In this document: positions 8,957-16,781 of the stretch, piece by piece
How the letters are laid out: each line of letters starts with the position of its first letter
Position numbering within the stretch: the stretch's first letter is position 1
Origin: Candidatus Woesearchaeota archaeon
GTDB taxonomy: Archaea > Nanobdellota > Nanobdellia > Woesearchaeales > GW2011-AR9
Reading direction: 5' to 3'
Length of the DNA: 47,774 nt
Assembly: GCA_018664115.1 (NCBI GenBank)
Contig: JABJOX010000037.1
Location: 1-47,774 of the forward strand
Program-made: the position numbers and the translations under genes
Notes under the pieces: model-generated
What the model was told of the DNA's origin: nothing
Seen by the model: the letters and a program-made list of their open reading frames with translations, nothing else
Database searches by the model: none

Positions 8957-9493
8957 ATGACTGAAATTAAGAAAGGAGATAAAGTAAAAGTAGAATATAC
9001 AGGTAAATTAGAAGATGGTTCTGTATTTGATAGTTCTGAAGGTAAAGCACCTTTATGTTTCGAAGTAGGAGCACAACAAGTAATTCCTGGCTTTGATAAA
9101 GCTGTAGAAGGAATGAAAAAAGATGAAGAGAAAGAATTCACTCTTAAAGTTGACGAAGCTTATGGCCCAATTAGAGCAGAAATGGTCCAAGAAATTCCTC
9201 GAGACAAATTACCAAAAGATCCTGAACCTAAAGAAGGTATGATGTTAATGATGCAAGCACCTACTGGACAACAAATTCCTGCAAAAATCACAAAAGTTGA
9301 AGATGATAAAGTTACAATTGATATCAATCATCCACTTGCTGGAAAAGATTTAACTTTTAGTGTAAAAGTTGTTGGTGTAAATGATCCAGAAGAAGCTAAA
9401 TCAGAAGAAACTAAAGAAGGTTCTGATACAGAGAAGAAAGATGACGATGGTTGTAAACCAGACGATTGTTCTTCATGTTGCGGATGCGAGTAA
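8957..9493 (+). CDS. FKBP-type peptidyl-prolyl isomerase with Cys-rich C-terminal tail
   Basis: KKGDKVKVEYTGKLEDGSVFDSSEG...FEVGAQQVIPGFDKAVEGMKKDEEKEFTL; tail CKPDDCSSCCGCE; SD taggaggaa upstream. Confidence 0.95.
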   Translation: MTEIKKGDKVKVEYTGKLEDGSVFDSSEGKAPLCFEVGAQQVIPGFDKAVEGMKKDEEKEFTLKVDEAYGPIRAEMVQEIPRDKLPKDPEPKEGMMLMMQAPTGQQIPAKITKVEDDKVTIDINHPLAGKDLTFSVKVVGVNDPEEAKSEETKEGSDTEKKDDDGCKPDDCSSCCGCE

Positions 9494-9535
9494 ATTTTTT
9501 TTAATTTATTTTTTTTAATATTTTTATTTCTAAAA

Positions 9536-10153
9536 ATGGAACCAAAAGTTATTAGTAAACCAGGACTCATAAAAATCACAGATCAAGAATCCGGCTATAT
9601 TTTGTGGATGGATGATAAACATACTAGTATTAGAATCCCCTCCCCTATATATGATAAGAATAGTATTGCTATAACTTCAAGACCAATAATTGAGTATAGA
9701 ATAGAACAACCCTTTTTTCCAGATCCAAAAAAACAATATTGTGAAATTGGTCCTGGATTAGGAGAATATATTCCTTTCTTAGTAAAACAATTTGAAAAAT
9801 TTCCTAATGCTGTTAAACCAATTGCCATTGATTTGGTAGATTATGATAATCTTATAGAAATAATGAATTATGCTGTTGATGAAGGTTTCACTACCTCAGA
9901 ATCTGTTGAAAGAGAAATCAACACATTAATAGAAAGGGCAAAAATAATTACTGATCCCGAAAAAGTAAGATTAATCAATAAACCTTTAGGACAAGCATTA
10001 AAAGACCACCCAGAATTATTAGGAACTGTTGATGATGTTGTTGACAATATGGCTGCAGTATTCCATAGTGACATTTCAGAAGGAATTAAAATGGAAAGAA
10101 TGGAAAGATTAAGAGATTTTTTATTAAAACCAGAATTAATCGCTTATAGATAA
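9536..10153 (+). CDS. Hypothetical protein, possible methyltransferase-like fold
   Basis: YCEIGPGLGEYIPFL resembles SAM-binding motif I. Confidence 0.55.
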   Translation: MEPKVISKPGLIKITDQESGYILWMDDKHTSIRIPSPIYDKNSIAITSRPIIEYRIEQPFFPDPKKQYCEIGPGLGEYIPFLVKQFEKFPNAVKPIAIDLVDYDNLIEIMNYAVDEGFTTSESVEREINTLIERAKIITDPEKVRLINKPLGQALKDHPELLGTVDDVVDNMAAVFHSDISEGIKMERMERLRDFLLKPELIAYR

Positions 10154-10190
10154 AGTAAGTTTTATATAATTCTTTAAATTTCTTAATTAC

Positions 10191-10556
10191 ATGAAACAAG
10201 TTTCCAAATCTCTTAGAGTCTGGTTTAAGATCCATTTCATCGTAGATTTCTTAGTAGCAATTCCATTAATCTTCTTTACTAAATGGACATTAACATTGTT
10301 TGGATTTCCATTAGAAAATTTAATTTTCGCCCGTTTAATTGGCGCAGCATTAATTGGGATTGGTGGAACTTCATATTTCTGTAAGAAAAAAGAACATTTC
10401 CAAATCATGTTAATTCTAAAAATCTTTTGGAGTCTAACTGCAATCCTCGCTTTAATCTGGGGAATAGTTGAAACTGAAATCTTATCTTTATGGTTATTCT
10501 TAATTATTTTTGTAATCTTTTCTGGAGTTTGGCAGTACTATTGGTTTAAGAAATGA
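10191..10556 (+). CDS. Small integral membrane protein (about 4 TM)
   Basis: Strongly hydrophobic 121-aa ORF, overlaps next gene by 4 nt. Confidence 0.7.
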   Translation: MKQVSKSLRVWFKIHFIVDFLVAIPLIFFTKWTLTLFGFPLENLIFARLIGAALIGIGGTSYFCKKKEHFQIMLILKIFWSLTAILALIWGIVETEILSLWLFLIIFVIFSGVWQYYWFKK

Positions 10557-11119
10557 AAAAAACATTACTAATAATCTTCTGTATCTTTCTTCCTATCTTC
10601 TTATTATTGTTCTCATACAAAATAGTATTAGGAATTTCCAATCTAACAGAAAATCAACAAGAAACCATCAACTTCCTAGAAAATAAACAAGAATTAAATT
10701 TAAATTACACTACAAATGAAATATCCCATTTAGAAGATGTTAAGAAAGTAATAAGTTTTATTGATTACTTATTCTACTTAAGTTTAATAATCATAACTCT
10801 AATCACAACTCATTACAAAAGAAACAAGAAACAATTACAAAAACTAATCAAATATGGAGGAATAACAACTTTAGTTTCCATTGGATTAATTTTACTCTTC
10901 TCTTTATTCGCCTTCAATTCCACATTCACAATCTTCCATAAAATCTTCTTCCCGCAAGGAAATTGGCTCTTCCCAACAAATTCGTTAATAATTCAAACCT
11001 TTCCAATAGATTTCTTTATTGGAATTAGTGTGAAGATGTTTATTCTAACAATAATCCTGGGAAGTATTTTTATATCATTAAGTTATTATCTAAAAAATGT
11101 TTATCGTAAGAGGAGTTAA
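10553..11119 (+). CDS. DUF1461/TIGR01906-like integral membrane protein
   Basis: NLNYTTNEISHLEDVKKVISFIDYLFYLSL pattern with multiple TMs. Confidence 0.6.
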   Translation: MKKTLLIIFCIFLPIFLLLFSYKIVLGISNLTENQQETINFLENKQELNLNYTTNEISHLEDVKKVISFIDYLFYLSLIIITLITTHYKRNKKQLQKLIKYGGITTLVSIGLILLFSLFAFNSTFTIFHKIFFPQGNWLFPTNSLIIQTFPIDFFIGISVKMFILTIILGSIFISLSYYLKNVYRKRS

Positions 11120-11312
11120 AGCCTGGATTGTAACCTTGATTGTCTTAGCAGTAATCGTAACAGCAATAGTTCTAGTATTTCAATTACTATTGTTCTTATT
11201 ACCGTTAATCTTAATTATCATTATCGTTAGTTACCTCTTTAGAATGCTCAACAAAGTTAAAAAAGAGGAACCACAAGATTATATTAATATTAAATACAAA
11301 GTAAAGAAATAA
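11097..11312 (+). CDS. Small membrane protein
   Basis: 71 aa, two hydrophobic segments, operon position. Confidence 0.6.
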   Translation: MFIVRGVKAWIVTLIVLAVIVTAIVLVFQLLLFLLPLILIIIIVSYLFRMLNKVKKEEPQDYINIKYKVKK

Positions 11313-11313
11313 C

Positions 11314-11970
11314 ATGAAACCTTTAATCTTAATCAACTTTAAAACGTACAAAGAATCTTACGGCAATAAAGCTTTAGAGCTAGCTAAAAAAATTGCTAAA
11401 GTTAAAAAGAATAAATATCAAATCGCTGTCGCACCATCATTACTAACAATTAAAGAAATTGCTCAAAAAACAAACTTAACAGTTTTCTCACAACATACAG
11501 ACTTAGCAGATTTAGGTGCACATACAGGCAGAATTCCCGCTGATGAATTAAAAGCAATTGGTGTCAAAAGTACAATCTTAAATCATTCAGAAAGAAAAAT
11601 CCCATTAAAATTTCTTAAAGAGATTGTAGAACTGTGTAAAAATAAAAAGATAGTTACTGTTGTTTGTGCTTCTACTATTTCAGAGATTAAAAAAATCGCT
11701 GTTTTCCATCCAAATTACATTGCTTATGAACCAAAAGAGTTCATTGGTGGAAATATTTCTGTAACCGAAGCTAAACCGGAAATCATTGTTCGAGCAGTAG
11801 AAGCAGTAAAATACATTTCTCCAAAAACAAAAGTTCTTTGTGGAGCAGGAATCCATTCTAAAGAAGATTTAGGTCACGCTTTATTACTAGGAACAGAAGG
11901 CGTCTTGATTGGTCATGCAGTTAGTAAAGCAAAAGATCCGAAGAAGTTTCTAGAAGAAATGTTAATTTAA
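11314..11970 (+). CDS. tpiA: Triosephosphate isomerase (archaeal type)
   Basis: LINFKTYKESYG...VFSQHTDLADLGAHTGRIPADELKAIGVKSTILNHSERK...AYEPKEFIGG...VLCGAGIHSKED. Confidence 0.96.
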   Translation: MKPLILINFKTYKESYGNKALELAKKIAKVKKNKYQIAVAPSLLTIKEIAQKTNLTVFSQHTDLADLGAHTGRIPADELKAIGVKSTILNHSERKIPLKFLKEIVELCKNKKIVTVVCASTISEIKKIAVFHPNYIAYEPKEFIGGNISVTEAKPEIIVRAVEAVKYISPKTKVLCGAGIHSKEDLGHALLLGTEGVLIGHAVSKAKDPKKFLEEMLI

Positions 11971-11973
11971 TAA

Positions 11974-12222
11974 TTATTCACAACGCTCATAAATACGTTG
12001 TCCCTCTTTTAATCCAGGAACATAAATATCTTCAACTTCTGCAAAATATTCTTCATGAAAATTCTCTGCACATTTACGAGACAAAAAACAATGGCTTAAT
12101 TTATACCATTCACTAATCAATTCTTCTATTTTAGAACTATTAGATGGTAAAAGATTGTATTCCTCTACTTCAACCAATTTACATACACTACAAGTTCTTA
12201 ATATTTTATCTGCTGAAACCAT
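11974..12222 (-). CDS. Small Cys/His-containing hypothetical protein
   Basis: CSVCKLVEVEEYNLLP...SHCFLSRKCAENFHEEYF. Confidence 0.6.
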   Translation of the reverse strand: MVSADKILRTCSVCKLVEVEEYNLLPSNSSKIEELISEWYKLSHCFLSRKCAENFHEEYFAEVEDIYVPGLKEGQRIYERCE

Positions 12223-12264
12223 TAAATATATCAGAATAAACCTGTTTTATAAACTTTTAGAGAA

Positions 12265-12813
12265 TTATTTAACATTAACATAAAACTTCTGCGTGTTACC
12301 ATATTGATTACTAGAATCACATGGTAAAGCAGTACAAACTTTAACATTAAAAACATAAGAACCAAGCAAACCATCTTTCGGCACATTAACTAAAATTCCT
12401 TCTTTTTTATGTTCACCTTCAAGAATAGTCATCGGTTTCTTATAATACAAAAGCCAATTAAGAGCTTCCGGAGCAGTAAATTCAACTTCAGATTCATCAA
12501 GTGCTTTAGATAATTCCACAAAAATATTAAACTGATCACCTACACCACCAATATTTAACATCCCTAAACCAAAAACATGCCCTTCTCCCCGAGAAATATC
12601 AGCAACCTGAAAGGGTAAAGCAACCTGTTTTCCTTGATTAATCAACAATCGTTCCAGTTCATTATTAGTTTTCTCACTTAACTGGTTTTCAATTTCAACT
12701 GCCCCACCAATAAACTTGTATAATAAGGCCATTCCTCCTACTAGAAGTACCATCCCCATAATAATCACTACTAAAGTATTAACCGATAAACCTAACGCTG
12801 CTTTTTTCTTCAT
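12265..12813 (-). CDS. Pilin-like / class III signal-type secreted protein (start likely MKKKAALGLSVN)
   Basis: KKKAALGLSVNTLVVIIMGMVLLVGGMALL N-terminus; beside prepilin peptidase; ORF extended to 12873 in the track. Confidence 0.65.
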   Translation of the reverse strand: MKKKAALGLSVNTLVVIIMGMVLLVGGMALLYKFIGGAVEIENQLSEKTNNELERLLINQGKQVALPFQVADISRGEGHVFGLGMLNIGGVGDQFNIFVELSKALDESEVEFTAPEALNWLLYYKKPMTILEGEHKKEGILVNVPKDGLLGSYVFNVKVCTALPCDSSNQYGNTQKFYVNVK

Positions 12814-12844
12814 TTTATAATTAAAAGATAAAAAAATAAAAAAT

Positions 12845-13078
12845 TTATTTGAGGATTTCGTATTCTTTAACAATAATCACTAAAAACAATAATAATATTA
12901 TTGCTCCTGCAATCAAATACCATAATCCTGGAAGAATAGAAAAATCTTTAATTGTAAGATACATTCCCCAACCCATTACTATAAATCCTAACCATAAAAA
13001 CTTGTCTAAGACTAATTTCATGATCTGAAATTCTTGATCTTCCGTCATCCGTTTTTTTGAATTTGTTTTTCTTGCCAT
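12845..13078 (-). CDS. Small membrane protein (2 TM)
   Basis: 77 aa; FLWLGFIVMGWGMYLTI and LWYLIAGAIILLLFLVIIV. Confidence 0.65.
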   Translation of the reverse strand: MARKTNSKKRMTEDQEFQIMKLVLDKFLWLGFIVMGWGMYLTIKDFSILPGLWYLIAGAIILLLFLVIIVKEYEILK

Positions 13079-13091
13079 TTTTTTACCTCAT

Positions 13092-13631
13092 CTAAATTAC
13101 AGTTACAAAAAATGTTTTTTGTGCGTAAATTGTACTGTCGGCTCCATTAATTATTTTTAAATCAACCAAATAAGTCCCTAAATCTTTTGGAATTAATTTG
13201 ATGTTGTAAGCTTCCGCCTCTGTTGATTTTAAAACAAAAGGTCCAGAAGCATAAAAATAATTCACTGCACTTTCCAATTCTTCCGCAGTTGCAACCGGAT
13301 TTTCTTGATGTTCAATGGTATTAATTTCAATCGTAAAATCAAGATTACCATTTAAAATATTTTTAATTCCAATTGCAATATCTTCAGAACCACCTTTATC
13401 CATGGTTAATGTTTGAGCAGGAAAACTTAATTTTTTATTTCCTGTACGTAAATCATCCATAATCCCTTGTTTAATTTGCTCTTGAACCATTGTTGCTGTA
13501 TCACCAGCACCAGTTAATTGTGTTCTGATAAAATTCAAGCCTAATCCCAAAAAAACAAAAGCAATTACAATAACTATTACCGCATTGATTGATAACGATA
13601 AAGATCCTTTTTTCTTAATCATATTATACAC
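13092..13631 (-). CDS. Pilin-like / class III signal-type secreted protein, paralogous N-terminus
   Basis: MIKKKGSLSLSINAVIVIVIAFVFLGLGLNFI matches the N-terminal pattern of the 12265-12813 product. Confidence 0.65.
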   Translation of the reverse strand: MYNMIKKKGSLSLSINAVIVIVIAFVFLGLGLNFIRTQLTGAGDTATMVQEQIKQGIMDDLRTGNKKLSFPAQTLTMDKGGSEDIAIGIKNILNGNLDFTIEINTIEHQENPVATAEELESAVNYFYASGPFVLKSTEAEAYNIKLIPKDLGTYLVDLKIINGADSTIYAQKTFFVTVI

Positions 13632-13700
13632 CTCTTTTTAATTAAACTAATTATTACTTATATAAGCAATATTTTTTAGTATATAAATGTTTGGAAAGGT

Positions 13701-14549
13701 TCAAACAAAAAAACTCAAGACCCAAGTAAAAACTTTCTGTCCAAAAATTAATAATAAGTAAGCAAATAAAAAACTAGGAACAAACGGCACACCCTCTTTA
13801 ATTAAAACTTTTTTAATTTTATTTTCTCTTTCTAAGAAACGTAATTTCCAAACATCTTCTTTTTCTAAAGTTTTTGCCCCCATAACAATTTTCCGCTTAA
13901 CTTTAACATCTTCAATTAACCAGTCCCCTTCGGTTAAATGTTCAGGTTTAACTTTCTTAAAGAAACAAGTTTTTTCAACTATGTTAATAGAGATAAACAA
14001 ATAAAATAATCCTAAAGGGAAAAATATTAACGGCCAAAGATAAATTTTTAAAACTGAAAAAACAATTAAAATAATAGTTAAGATTATTAAAAATAAAGAT
14101 AACTTCTTTTTACTTTTTACAGATTTAATAAATTCTTTCATGAAAATCTTTCTTTTCTTGACGGCAATTCCGACCATAAAAATTAATCCATATATTGCTC
14201 CCAAAAATAACAAAGCCAAAAAGAAAAATAATAAATTCCAACTGCTAGCATCGAAAGGATAAGTTATTCCTATTATTGCTCCCATCCCCATTAATAATTT
14301 TGAATCACCACCGCCCCATTGGTTGGTGTAGTAAAAAAGAAAAGCTAATCCTAAACAAACTATAAATCCTAAAATACCACTTAAAATAATTTCCCAACCT
14401 AAACTAAATGAATAAATTATTCGTATTCCAAAAGCTGAGAAAATTAATCCGTAATTTAACCAGTCCGGAACTTCTCTTGTTCGAATGTCAATGTAAGAAG
14501 CTATAAATAGAACAATGAAAGCAATGGTAATTAGGATTATGTCTAACAT
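13701..14549 (-). CDS. A24-family prepilin peptidase
   Basis: DIRTREVPDWLNYGLI and GGGDSKLLMGMGAIIG, the two catalytic Asp regions. Confidence 0.88.
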   Translation of the reverse strand: MLDIILITIAFIVLFIASYIDIRTREVPDWLNYGLIFSAFGIRIIYSFSLGWEIILSGILGFIVCLGLAFLFYYTNQWGGGDSKLLMGMGAIIGITYPFDASSWNLLFFFLALLFLGAIYGLIFMVGIAVKKRKIFMKEFIKSVKSKKKLSLFLIILTIILIVFSVLKIYLWPLIFFPLGLFYLFISINIVEKTCFFKKVKPEHLTEGDWLIEDVKVKRKIVMGAKTLEKEDVWKLRFLERENKIKKVLIKEGVPFVPSFLFAYLLLIFGQKVFTWVLSFFV

Positions 14550-14756
14550 CTAATTAAAGAAATTATTTGGAATATATTAAAGTGTTGGTTTTTTTGTTGT
14601 TAACGAATGCAGAAACAATAGGTTTCTTTGTGTTTAAAAAAACTGTTAGTTTTTTACAAACATTTATAAACAAAATTATATTAACAAACACATAGACTTT
14701 GGTATATTATAATACTAATAAACTAACAATAAAATAAAAAAGCGTGGTGATATAAA

Positions 14757-15269
14757 ATGATAGATGAAGAATATGAACTTCTCCCTCACAAATTATTGGC
14801 AGATTTAAAAGATGACGTTGAGTTGTTAAGAAAGAAACTTAACCAACCAGAAACAAAAATTAACGAACTGATTCTAGAAATTGAAAGTATGAAAGATTCA
14901 ATTCATGAATTAAATACAGTTTTCGCAAAAGCTTTAGATGAAACTAATGAAGAAGACCCACATAAAACTATTAAAATTTTAGAAAATAAAGTGGAAACAA
15001 TTCTTACTCAGAATGAAATTATTGCTAAAGGGATGGTGGCTATTTCCGACAAATTAGAAGATTTTATGAATAAACAAACTACTGTGCCACAAAAAACTGT
15101 TCCTCAACAAACTCCCCATCCAATGCCAAGTACGCAACACATCATGGGAGCGCCATCAATGCCTGGACCAAGAACTGCACCGCCAGCACAAATGCAAAGT
15201 CCTGGCGCAGGCTTAGATTTCCCACCGCCACCACCAAGTGCAGCAACAAAGAAACGAGGACTCTTTTGA
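14757..15269 (+). CDS. Coiled-coil protein with Pro/Met/Gln-rich C-terminus
   Basis: Heptad-like N-terminal half, low-complexity PQQTPHPMPSTQ...LDFPPPPPSAATKKRGLF tail. Confidence 0.7.
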   Translation: MIDEEYELLPHKLLADLKDDVELLRKKLNQPETKINELILEIESMKDSIHELNTVFAKALDETNEEDPHKTIKILENKVETILTQNEIIAKGMVAISDKLEDFMNKQTTVPQKTVPQQTPHPMPSTQHIMGAPSMPGPRTAPPAQMQSPGAGLDFPPPPPSAATKKRGLF

Positions 15270-15275
15270 TAAAAG

Positions 15276-16154
15276 ATGGGTTCATTGAAAACAAAACAAT
15301 TGTTATTTAGAGCAGCAAAGTATTTAGATAAAGAGAGATCAAAGTTTTCTAGATTAGAAATTGTCAAAAAAATTAATGAAATCAAATATTTATCATCTCA
15401 GAAAAAAGTTCCCAGACTAACTTTAAGAAAAGAAATCATTCATTTAGAAAATAAATTGGGTTTTGTGCTTGAATCTGAAAAAGAGTTGTTAAAAAAGAAA
15501 AAAGAAGAATCTACTAAAGTTCAGGCATTAAAAAAACAAATTGTCAGTTTGAAAAAGAAACTTACAACTTACGAAGATAAGCATTTAGATAAAAAAGTAA
15601 ACAAACTATCTCACTTGTTAGGAGAATTCTTAGCTAAACAAGGTTCAAAAGGGGATGTAGAATTAAGTAAAAAAGTTTTGAAAGAATTAGAAATTAATGA
15701 TAAGAAATTAAAAAATAAATTAAGAGCAGTGGAAAGGAAAAAAGAAGCTGAAGAGGAACCAAAGCATACTCGACATCCAGTACTTAGAGAAAAAGTTGCT
15801 GAAAAGAGAGCTCCTCTAAACGAAAATGAAATGGTTAGAGTAAAAGAATTACAAAAACGTTTATCTGTTTTAAAAGAAGAATTATTAGAGGTAGAAAATT
15901 TGTCACCTGAACAAGTTAATCTCATGAAACAAAAAGCTAATTTGCTTGAAACAAAATTAAATCAATATTATGAGCAACATCCAGAATTAATGACAATGGA
16001 AGAGAAAAAATCTGAAGTTGTTGAATCTCCAATAAAAACGGGAGAAGTAAAACATACTTTGTTGTTTGGTCAGGAAAAACCTAAAGAAGAAAAAGAAAAT
16101 TCTGAAGTTCATGAAGAATTGCCTTTACCTCCTCCGCCAAGAAGAACCGAATAA
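15276..16154 (+). CDS. Coiled-coil protein
   Basis: Charged helical repeats; starts 6 nt after the upstream stop. Confidence 0.7.
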   Translation: MGSLKTKQLLFRAAKYLDKERSKFSRLEIVKKINEIKYLSSQKKVPRLTLRKEIIHLENKLGFVLESEKELLKKKKEESTKVQALKKQIVSLKKKLTTYEDKHLDKKVNKLSHLLGEFLAKQGSKGDVELSKKVLKELEINDKKLKNKLRAVERKKEAEEEPKHTRHPVLREKVAEKRAPLNENEMVRVKELQKRLSVLKEELLEVENLSPEQVNLMKQKANLLETKLNQYYEQHPELMTMEEKKSEVVESPIKTGEVKHTLLFGQEKPKEEKENSEVHEELPLPPPPRRTE

Positions 16155-16187
16155 TTTAAATAAGATTTCTTGATTTTTTACTTTTAT

Positions 16188-16330
16188 GCCCCTGTGGCTC
16201 AGCGGTACTTTGTGTAAACAAAGTTTTACGCATAGCGCAAAAGAGCGTTGCATTGGTACTTGGTTAATTTCCAAAGATGCAGAGATCCCGAGACTCTTAA
16301 TTGAGCGGAAATTCAAATCTCGGCAGGGGC
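16188..16330 (+). tRNA. tRNA-Thr(GGU) interrupted by three insertions/introns (about 16208-16242, 16259-16276, 16293-16311)
   Basis: Removing them gives GCCCCTG TG GCTC AGCGGTA GAGC G TTGCA TTGGTAA TGCAG AGATC CCGAG TTCAAAT CTCGG CAGGGGC (71 nt + T73), a full cloverleaf. Central intron: TTGG(16253-16256)/CCAA(16271-16274) helix with 3-nt bulges TA^C and AG^A, matching a bulge-helix-bulge. Confidence 0.87.
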
Positions 16331-16355
16331 TTGAGTAAAACGAAAGTTCCTGACG

Positions 16356-16378
16356 GCAAAAAGGACTTTGTCCTTTGC
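16356..16378 (+). other. Hairpin just downstream of tRNA-Thr, followed by a duplicated 12-nt tRNA 3' end
   Basis: GCAAAAAGGAC TTT GTCCTTTGC; cggcaggggctt at 16321-16332 recurs at 16383-16394. Confidence 0.5.
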
Positions 16379-16451
16379 TTGTCGGCAGGGGCTTACTTTC
16401 TTATTTTTTACCGAAACTAATATAAATAACTTCTTCAGAATAAGCTATACT

Positions 16452-16541
16452 GCCCCGGTGGCTTAGTGGTTATAGCGGTCGCCTAGTAAAGTCTCTGACT
16501 TAAGAAAGCGACAGGTCGGGAGTTCAAATCTCCCTCGGGGC
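16452..16541 (+). tRNA. tRNA-Thr-like, anticodon AGU as written, 18-nt intron at 37/38 (16489-16506)
   Basis: GCCCCGG TG GCTT AGTGGTTA TAGC G GTCGC CTAGTA[intron]A GCGAC AGGTC GGGAG TTCAAAT CTCCC TCGGGGC; inner helix AGTC(16490-16493)/GACT(16497-16500), bulges TA^A and AA^A. Confidence 0.87.
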
Positions 16542-16597
16542 TTTTATTATCTTACTTTTTTTCAATAAACTTTAAAAATAAGACCATTCTTTAGACA

Positions 16598-16729
16598 TTG
16601 CTTATCTCATTAGGTATAGCTTAGCCCCTTTGTGGGCATATTGCTTTCCATTACCCAGTACAGACCTAGTGCTGTACAACGGGCCCGGGAGGATAATTTT
16701 TACAACAGCAACCCTTTTGAGATAAGCAA
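16598..16729. ncRNA. Candidate structured ncRNA of unknown family, 132 nt
   Basis: 12-bp closing stem TTGCTTATCTCA(16598-16609)/TGAGATAAGCAA(16718-16729); internal GCCC/GGGC and GTACAG/CTGTAC hairpins; GC-rich core in AT-rich context; no ORF; next to tRNAs. Confidence 0.65.
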
Positions 16730-16781
16730 CCTTATACTAAACAAAAGAAATTCTTATATAACACATAACTAAATAAATTAT

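Noticed and set aside
16598-16729. Identity as 5S rRNA, SRP RNA or RNase P RNA
   Set aside because: Length fits 5S, but the CCGAAC-type loop C, the SRP helix-8 core and RNase P conserved regions were not found on either strand; kept as unknown ncRNA.
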